A stretch of DNA of 5,572 nt from Acidimicrobiaceae bacterium (GTDB lineage: Bacteria > Actinomycetota > Acidimicrobiia > Acidimicrobiales > Palsa-688): contig PMLI01000148.1 of NCBI GenBank assembly GCA_003158835.1, forward strand, positions 1 through 5,572, read 5' to 3'. The first letter of the stretch is position 1, and each line of letters begins with the position of its first letter. A program made the translations under genes and the position numbers. Shown here piece by piece: positions 1 through 4,513 of this stretch. A model generated the notes under the pieces. It made no database searches, was not told the origin of the DNA, and saw only the letters and a list, made by a program, of their open reading frames with translations.

Positions 1-1050
1 GGTCTCGCCTCGCTTGGCAACGTCGGGCCGGTTCATGGCCAGGCTTATCGCTTTACGTACGGCCAGGTTGCTCAGCAGCGGGTTGGTCAGGTTGGGGAAC
101 AGCGACACGTTTAGTACGGGCGGGAACCTGACGTGGCGGTGTTTGGGGTCCCGACCGACGTAGGCGGTCTGGATGTTGGGGATGGGCTGCGCACCCCACT
201 GAGCCTGGCCCTGGATAAGGGCAAGGTTGGCCTGGCCGTTGCCGAGGAACGCCGGGTAGTCCACTTCCTCGATCCGGGGCACCGGGTGGCCGGGCCGGCT
301 CTGCCAGTAGCCGGCGTTGCGCAGGTACTTGACGTTGTCCTGGGTGCAGTTGCCAACTTCGTACGGGCCCGTGCCGACGGGGTTGCTGTCGGCGTAGCCG
401 GCGAGCTTGTTTTGGGTGAGCGAGCCCCAGATGTGCTCGGGGACGATCGGGACCAAGTCGGCTACGTAGTAGAAGTAGGTACGGGCCGGCACGTCGAAGC
501 TGAACACGACTTTGCCGGCGCCTTCGGCCGACACGGCGGTGAGCGGTCCCCCATCGGCCTTCCACAGGGCGTTGAGATCCAAAGCGGCCGAACTCTTCAT
601 GGCGTTGAACGTGTACGCCACGTCAGCGGCACTGAAAGGCTTGCCATCGTTCCACTTCACCCCGCTGCGGATGGTAAAGGTCAGCGTCTTGGAGTCGTTG
701 CTCCAGGTGGACCCGGTCGCCAACCACGGGGTCACGGGGTTGGCCCCGGAGGAACTGGTCTGCAGGATGTTGATGAACTCGAGCGGTTCGTACATGAAGC
801 CGACTGAGAGGAAGTTGATGGCCGGGTTGAACGGGTTGAACCGGCAGTCCCACGTGGTGCCCATATAGCTGCTGATGACCAGCTTGCCTCCGACGGTGCT
901 GTTGCTCCCGGAGGCTGTCGCGGCGCTGGCCGGGACGATGGAGGTCGCGGCTACCGCAACCGCGGCCACCAGGGTTAGCGGTTTCCAGCCCCTGGCGGAG
1001 CGGCCCCTGCTCCGATTGGCACGGTCCCCCGTTGTGAGCGTCAATTTCAT
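1..1050 (-). CDS. ABC transporter family 5 solute-binding protein, 3' end cut off by window
   Basis: Extracytoplasmic receptor that captures a solute and delivers it to an ABC permease. 350 residues are visible from ATG at 1050; the frame stays open to base 1, and the family usually runs 500-600 residues, so the C-terminal third is missing. Residues 1-23 are basic, 24-40 form a hydrophobic core (PLTLVAAVAVAATSIVP), and ASA-A at 41-44 is a plausible signal peptidase I site; there is no lipobox cysteine. Family 5 landmarks follow: YEPLEF at 87-92, the block around TLTFTIRSGVKWNDGKPFSAADV (122-144), GTGPY at 226-230, and VRKAISLAMNR at 331-341. The start is fixed by AAGGAGG eight bases upstream. 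Family members bind peptides or nickel, but some in Thermotoga and archaea bind oligosaccharides; the sugar-related neighbours favour a carbohydrate or conjugate here (inference). Permease and ATPase genes would be expected just beyond the left edge. Family call is firm, substrate unknown. Confidence 0.93.
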   Translation of the reverse strand, partial: MKLTLTTGDRANRSRGRSARGWKPLTLVAAVAVAATSIVPASAATASGSNSTVGGKLVISSYMGTTWDCRFNPFNPAINFLSVGFMYEPLEFINILQTSSSGANPVTPWLATGSTWSNDSKTLTFTIRSGVKWNDGKPFSAADVAYTFNAMKSSAALDLNALWKADGGPLTAVSAEGAGKVVFSFDVPARTYFYYVADLVPIVPEHIWGSLTQNKLAGYADSNPVGTGPYEVGNCTQDNVKYLRNAGYWQSRPGHPVPRIEEVDYPAFLGNGQANLALIQGQAQWGAQPIPNIQTAYVGRDPKHRHVRFPPVLNVSLFPNLTNPLLSNLAVRKAISLAMNRPDVAKRGET

Positions 1051-1058
1051 GTTTGGCC

Positions 1059-1065
1059 CCTCCTT
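1059..1065 (-). promoter_or_regulatory. Shine-Dalgarno of the binding-protein gene
   Basis: AAGGAGG on the minus strand, followed by two more G and separated by eight bases from ATG at 1050. It is the strongest ribosome binding site in the window, fitting the high expression usually needed for a binding protein, and it settles the start of that gene. Confidence 0.85.
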
Positions 1066-1069
1066 ATCG

Positions 1070-1084
1070 GCATTGCTCCAATGC
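1070..1084 (-). promoter_or_regulatory. Intercistronic stem-loop between SIS and binding-protein genes
   Basis: The minus strand reads GCATTG-GAG-CAATGC, a perfect 6-bp stem with a 3-nt loop. It begins five bases after the SIS stop codon and ends four bases before the Shine-Dalgarno sequence of the next gene. No T-run follows it, so it does not look like an intrinsic terminator. Similar intercistronic hairpins in transport operons protect or process the mRNA so that the binding protein is made in excess; that role is inferred here. The stem is short and could be chance. Confidence 0.45.
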
Positions 1085-1089
1085 ATCTC

Positions 1090-2214
1090 TTAGCCACCGT
1101 CCGGCCCCTCCTGGACGGCGGCAGGTCGCCAGTCCGGCTCCTCCCGTCCCGGTGGCAGCATCGCCTTGAGCATCATGTCGGCGAACAGCGGCTCATCGGG
1201 GTTGAGGCCCCGCCCTGCGGCGAGGTGATAAGTGAGGAGGTGGATGGGCGGCAAGAACAAAAGGGGTGCCAGCAAAGGGTCGCCGGCCTCGCCGACGCGG
1301 ACCACCGCTTCGGCGTTGCCATCGAGTTCCAGGCCTGGTTCGGCGATGCAGAGCCGGTAGGCGCCGAATTGGCCCGCCAGGTCGAGAAGGGCCCGGCTGA
1401 GGTGGTAATCGGCTCGGGTGACGAGCGCCACGAAGAGCCAGCCCGGGCTGAGGATGGTCACGGTCCCGTAATATGCGCTCCCTGCCTCGTCCCACTCGCA
1501 AGTCAGGGCCGCCGCCTCCTGGATCTTGATGGCGCCTTCCTGGGCCACGCCCTGGTTCCCCGCCGTACCCGTGATCAGCGCCGACTGGTGCCGCGCCAGT
1601 CGGCTTGCCAGCGGCTCCAAGTGGTGCTCGGCCTCCTCGATCTCCCGCGTCAGGATCTCCGGTACCCCGGCCAGAGCCGCCTCCAGCCGGGACATCTCCT
1701 CGGCGTCAGCACCGAAGGCCAGGCCCAGCTCCATCAGCGCCGTAGCGGTGGCGATCACGCTCTTGGTCTTGGCGTAGGTGCTCTCCGGGCCCTCGCCGGT
1801 CACGATCACCACATCCGCCCCCTGGCCCAGGAGGCTCGACTCGACGGCCGTGACGGCAACGCAGGTCGCCCCGGCCCGCCGGGCCGCCAGTTGCGCATCG
1901 ACGATGCCCCCGCGCTCACCCGAGCGCGAGACCAGCACCACGAGGGTGTCGGGACCGAGAGGCAGGCCCAGGTCCACACCGACCTCGGTGGCCACCGTGA
2001 CCGAAGTCGGGACGGGCAGGCAGCGGCGTAGCAGCGGGGACGCCATTTGGGCGGCCGTGTACGAGCTCCCCAGCCCGGCCACGATTACATGCTTGGGGGG
2101 CATACCGGCCCAGATTTGTTGCAGCTCGGCGATGCCCGGCCGGCACACGCGCCGCGTGTTGGCGACCGACTCCGGCTGTTCGCGGATGTAGTCGAGCATG
2201 CGTCCTTTTGTCAT
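1090..2214 (-). CDS. Double-SIS-domain phosphosugar-binding protein, GlmS isomerase-like (deglycase or isomerase)
   Basis: Cytoplasmic protein of 374 residues with two SIS (sugar isomerase) domains and no glutaminase domain. The N-terminus (LDYIREQPESV, 7-17) matches the EI.EQP opening of the GlmS isomerase half. SIS 1 (about 40-165) has GLGSSYTAA at 47-55 and the phosphosugar loop SRSGE at 96-100, then GPESTYAKTKS at 142-152. SIS 2 (about 205-350) has EGAIKIQEAA at 226-235, with E233 where GlmS has its catalytic Glu. By eye, Y249 (SAYYG) replaces the GlmS ring-opening His of the HGP motif, and the C-terminal PRNLAK lysine is missing (PLFADM, 342-347). True glucosamine-6-phosphate synthase activity is therefore unlikely; a FrlB-type deglycase, another aldose/ketose isomerase or a phosphosugar sensor are options. 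The ATG overlaps the kinase stop as ATGA, with AGGTGG four bases upstream. A later Met (codon 6) has a worse-spaced site. Family is sure, reaction is not. Confidence 0.9.
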   Translation of the reverse strand: MTKGRMLDYIREQPESVANTRRVCRPGIAELQQIWAGMPPKHVIVAGLGSSYTAAQMASPLLRRCLPVPTSVTVATEVGVDLGLPLGPDTLVVLVSRSGERGGIVDAQLAARRAGATCVAVTAVESSLLGQGADVVIVTGEGPESTYAKTKSVIATATALMELGLAFGADAEEMSRLEAALAGVPEILTREIEEAEHHLEPLASRLARHQSALITGTAGNQGVAQEGAIKIQEAAALTCEWDEAGSAYYGTVTILSPGWLFVALVTRADYHLSRALLDLAGQFGAYRLCIAEPGLELDGNAEAVVRVGEAGDPLLAPLLFLPPIHLLTYHLAAGRGLNPDEPLFADMMLKAMLPPGREEPDWRPAAVQEGPDGG

Positions 2215-2224
2215 TGGTCCACCT
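2211..2224 (-). promoter_or_regulatory. ATGA stop/start overlap with AGGTGG site, translational coupling
   Basis: The TGA of the ROK kinase (2213-2211) and the ATG of the SIS gene (2214-2212) share bases as ATGA. AGGTGG (2224-2219) inside the end of the kinase gene lies four bases before the SIS start. This arrangement normally lets terminating ribosomes restart on the next gene and keeps the two proteins in step, supporting consecutive roles in one pathway. Confidence 0.75.
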
Positions 2225-3275
2225 GACTTTCCGTTGGTATGCGATCACGCAGGTAGAGGCCGGGGTACAGGACCAGGCCGGCACTCCCGATGGCGGCTCC
2301 CATGTGCGGGAACGCCGACAGCTCCACTCCCTGCAACTTCGACAGGCGCGCCGGGCTCCCGATCTCGTGGAGCGATTGACGGAGGCGCTCCAGCCACAGG
2401 TCGCTCGACGCCGTTACACCCCCGGCCAGGACGACGAGCTGGGGACAGAAGACTTGCACGAAACTGGCGAGCGCCACCCCGAGGAAGAACGCGGCCCGGT
2501 CGAAAACGGCCCTGGCCATCGGGTCGCCCTGCCGCGCCGCCTCGGCGACGTCGGCGGCGGAGATGTCTCGGCCGGCCTCGAGAATGGCGGCCAGCGCCGT
2601 AGTCTCTCCGCGCAACGCGGCCCGGACCGCTGCTCGCCCGATCCCGGTGCCTGACGCCACCGTCTCGAGGCAACCGCGGGCGCCGCATGTGCACTCGTGC
2701 ATGCCCTCGATGTCGACGACGATGTGGCCCGTGTCTCCCGCCGTGCCCCACGTGTACTGCAGCAGTTCGCCGTCGACGATCACGCCGATCGAAATGCCGG
2801 TGCCGATCGCCATCAACAACAAGCGGTCCACCCCGCGGCCCAAGCCGAACATGTGCTCGGCCATGGTGGCAGCGCTCACATCATTGGCTATGGCCAGCTC
2901 GCCACCGAGGCGTTTTGTGAGAAGGGGGCGCAACGCGATCCCCTCGAGGGCGCCCATGTTGTTGGCCCAGCGCTGGGTCCAGTCCGGGCCTTCGGAGAAG
3001 TGGGGTACCACGATCCCCGTGCCTCGGGGAGCGACCGCCAGGGCCGGCCCGTCGTCCCGGAAAGCGAGGATGGCGGAGCAGATTTCATCCACCACTTCCG
3101 GCCCGGTCCCCGTTTGCGGGGTGGGGCAAACGCGGGACCGGAGCACGGCGCCGGTCCGATCGACAAGCGCCAGCTTCAGGCGGCTGGCGCCGATATCAAC
3201 CCCGATGGCGGGCTCTGCGCTCCCCCCGTTCCCGTTCGTGGAGCCGGGGGGAGCGCAGCCGACGCTCCCGGTCAT
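2211..3275 (-). CDS. ROK-family sugar kinase
   Basis: Cytoplasmic ATP-dependent sugar kinase of the ROK family, 354 residues, within or slightly above the usual 300-350. It has the N-terminal phosphate loop IGVDIGASRLK (24-34), the catalytic ND at 131-132 (IANDVSAA), IGTGIS at 157-162, and the ROK zinc site H184, C195, C197, C202 in the GH-x10-CxCGxxGCxE pattern. VVLAGGV (281-287) fits the nucleotide-binding region. There is no room for a winged helix before the kinase fold, so it is a kinase and not a NagC/Mlc-type repressor. The usual sugar-contacting Glu of the ExGH motif is Asp here (D181-T-G-H184). Residues 1-20 are a Gly/Ser/Asn-rich extension; no alternative start lies between ATG 3275 and the conserved core, and an in-frame TGA lies seven codons upstream. 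No clear Shine-Dalgarno precedes this start. The sugar cannot be named: glucose, GlcNAc, ManNAc, fructose and allose are all phosphorylated by ROK kinases. Confidence 0.93.
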   Translation of the reverse strand: MTGSVGCAPPGSTNGNGGSAEPAIGVDIGASRLKLALVDRTGAVLRSRVCPTPQTGTGPEVVDEICSAILAFRDDGPALAVAPRGTGIVVPHFSEGPDWTQRWANNMGALEGIALRPLLTKRLGGELAIANDVSAATMAEHMFGLGRGVDRLLLMAIGTGISIGVIVDGELLQYTWGTAGDTGHIVVDIEGMHECTCGARGCLETVASGTGIGRAAVRAALRGETTALAAILEAGRDISAADVAEAARQGDPMARAVFDRAAFFLGVALASFVQVFCPQLVVLAGGVTASSDLWLERLRQSLHEIGSPARLSKLQGVELSAFPHMGAAIGSAGLVLYPGLYLRDRIPTESQVDQ

Positions 3276-3349
3276 CCCGGTGACAGGGCGCCGTCACGGT
3301 CGCGCACAAACAGGGTCTATCACACATTAAATGACATGACAAACTTGTC
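3276..3349 (-). promoter_or_regulatory. Intergenic region before ROK kinase with possible promoter
   Basis: A 74-base gap between the oxidoreductase stop and the kinase start, visibly richer in A+T around 3314-3345 than its surroundings. On the minus strand TTGTCA (3342-3337) matches five of six -35 bases and is followed after 17 bases by TAGACC (3319-3314), which matches only three of six -10 bases. The -35 candidate overlaps the dyad at 3338-3349. A weak internal promoter is possible; simple read-through from the oxidoreductase gene is equally possible. Confidence 0.3.
3338..3349. promoter_or_regulatory. Palindrome GACAA-GT-TTGTC, candidate operator
   Basis: A 12-bp dyad with perfect 5-bp arms, placed directly after the oxidoreductase stop codon and overlapping the candidate -35 of the kinase. 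A related dyad with the same ACAAGTT core and the same centre lies upstream of the oxidoreductase (4480-4493). Size and position fit a dimeric repressor site, but no regulator gene is visible in the window and the motif is short. Confidence 0.35.
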
Positions 3350-4450
3350 CTACTGGACCGGTTCGAACCAGAGGTCGATCGGCCGCCGGGCCGGGCCGGG
3401 GTCAAAGGGCAGGGCCACGCGCCGGCCCAGACCGGCGGATTGGTAGCCGGCGAAAAGGAGCTCTTGGACGACGCGGCCGTCGCGGCCGGTGGCCCGAGGC
3501 TCCTCGAGGCCGCGGACGCAACGCGCGAAGTGGTCCATTTCCTGAGGGAACCCATAATTCCACAGTTCCTCGAATACCGGATAGCTCCATCCCCGCGTGG
3601 TGGGCGCCTTTTCGACTGCGTAGCCGTAACCCTTTTCCGAGTAGGTCGGCAAGGCGTTGCCCATATGCAGGTTGGCGTACGTGACGCCTTCGCTCCCGTA
3701 GACTTCTATGCGGTCGTCCATCCCGCCCGGTCGCGCCCAACTGTCCTCCACCTGGCCGATGGCACCGTTGGCAAATTCGACGACCGCAAACGAATGGTCG
3801 TCGCCCCTGGTCCTTTCTTTGTGTACATATGTGCCCATGTGGGCAGTGATGGCTACCGGCTGCGGCCGGCCCAGGAACCAATAGCAAAAGGCGGTCCCGT
3901 GACAACCCATGTCCATGAAGGCGCCCCCTCCGGACCGTTCGACGTCCCAGAACCAGTCGGCATGAGGACCGGAGTGCATTTCTGTCTGCTTGACCAGGAA
4001 GACCTCGCCCAGCCCACCCTGGTCAGCAATTTCTTTGGCCTTGACGTACTTGGGCGTGAAGAAAAGTTCTTCGGCATAAAACAGGTGGACGCCCGCCGCC
4101 GCGCACGCGCTTATCATCTCGTCACATTCGGCGATTGTCATCGCCATCGGCTTTTCGACTACGACGTGCTTTCCGGCGGCCGCGGCCTCGAGGGTGATCT
4201 GGCAGTGGAGCTGGTTGGGGGCCGCGATGGTCACCATCTCGATATCAGGGTCGTCGAGTAGCTTGCGGTAATCGGTGAAAGCTTTCGGGATCTCGTAGCG
4301 GTCGGCGAGCGCCTGCGCGTGCCCGGCTGTAGGCGACGCCACGGCCACGGCTTGGACGGCCTGTCCCACTGCGATCGAAGCGGCGTGCACGTCGGCTTCG
4401 AACTGGGAACCGATAATTCCGGTACGGACTCGGGGTTGGGATTGGGACAT
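3350..4450 (-). CDS. Gfo/Idh/MocA-family NAD(P)-dependent oxidoreductase
   Basis: Cytoplasmic dehydrogenase or redox epimerase acting on a sugar or polyol, 366 residues, normal for the family. The N-terminal Rossmann domain (about 7-125) opens with GIIGSQFEADVHAAS at 11-25, a variant of the usual GxGxxG nucleotide loop, followed by IAAPNQLH (75-82) and the signature VVVEKP with E99-K100-P101. The C-terminal alpha/beta domain carries the catalytic DxxxH: SGGGAFMDMGCH, D180 and H184, so K100, D180 and H184 are all present and the enzyme should be active. Relatives include inositol dehydrogenases, glucose-fructose oxidoreductase and scyllo-inosamine dehydrogenases; the sequence does not let me choose. 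ATG 4450 is the only reasonable start: an in-frame TAG lies ten codons upstream, and the glycine loop begins at residue 11. It lacks a Shine-Dalgarno sequence (see the leaderless candidate upstream). It probably works with the kinase and SIS protein downstream. Confidence 0.93.
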   Translation of the reverse strand: MSQSQPRVRTGIIGSQFEADVHAASIAVGQAVQAVAVASPTAGHAQALADRYEIPKAFTDYRKLLDDPDIEMVTIAAPNQLHCQITLEAAAAGKHVVVEKPMAMTIAECDEMISACAAAGVHLFYAEELFFTPKYVKAKEIADQGGLGEVFLVKQTEMHSGPHADWFWDVERSGGGAFMDMGCHGTAFCYWFLGRPQPVAITAHMGTYVHKERTRGDDHSFAVVEFANGAIGQVEDSWARPGGMDDRIEVYGSEGVTYANLHMGNALPTYSEKGYGYAVEKAPTTRGWSYPVFEELWNYGFPQEMDHFARCVRGLEEPRATGRDGRVVQELLFAGYQSAGLGRRVALPFDPGPARRPIDLWFEPVQ

Positions 4451-4457
4451 GGCCAGG

Positions 4458-4486
4458 AAGTTAGCGCGTTCGCACTACCCCACCAA
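4458..4486 (-). promoter_or_regulatory. Possible leaderless promoter of the oxidoreductase gene
   Basis: On the minus strand TTGGTG (4486-4481) is followed after 17 bases by TAACTT (4463-4458), which fits the actinobacterial TAnnnT -10 pattern. Seven bases separate this box from the ATG at 4450, so transcription could begin at or next to the start codon. The absence of a Shine-Dalgarno sequence agrees with a leaderless mRNA. Both hexamers match the general consensus at only three of six bases. Confidence 0.35.
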
Positions 4487-4493
4487 CTTGTGG
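4480..4493. promoter_or_regulatory. Imperfect dyad CCACAAGTTGGTGG, candidate operator
   Basis: Minus strand 4493-4480 forms a 14-bp imperfect palindrome (five of seven base pairs) centred on AAGTT, in the 63-base gap between the EAL-HDOD stop and the oxidoreductase start. Ten bases (ACAAGTTGGT, 4491-4482) match the 3348-3339 site at nine positions with the same dyad centre. It overlaps the candidate -35 box. The remainder of this gap shows no convincing terminator after the EAL-HDOD gene. Confidence 0.3.
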
Positions 4494-4513
4494 CCGTCGG
4501 GACCGCCTTCGTC

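Noticed and set aside
53..565. Minus-strand open frame of 170 codons near the left edge
   Set aside because: It is in a different frame from the binding protein and gives an Arg/Pro/Gln-rich translation, a shadow of the real frame that runs off the edge.
133..807. Plus-strand open frame of 224 codons opposite the binding-protein gene
   Set aside because: No family resemblance. The minus-strand frame reads family 5 binding-protein blocks throughout.
2215..3275. ROK protein as a NagC/Mlc-type transcription repressor
   Set aside because: Only about 20 low-complexity residues precede the kinase fold, too few for a DNA-binding helix-turn-helix, and kinase residues are intact.
3280..3297. Inverted repeat GTGAC-N8-GTCAC just upstream of the ROK start
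   Set aside because: Only a 5-bp stem with an 8-base loop in G+C-rich DNA, with one mismatch when extended; too weak to call an operator or hairpin by itself.
2563..3446. Overlapping plus-strand open frames of about 250 codons opposite the ROK kinase
   Set aside because: Low-complexity Pro/Arg/Ser or Gly/Arg translations without motifs; the ROK motifs on the minus strand explain the region.
4451..4513. Intrinsic terminator after the EAL-HDOD gene
   Set aside because: The gap has only 3-4 bp G+C pairings and no T-run on the minus strand.
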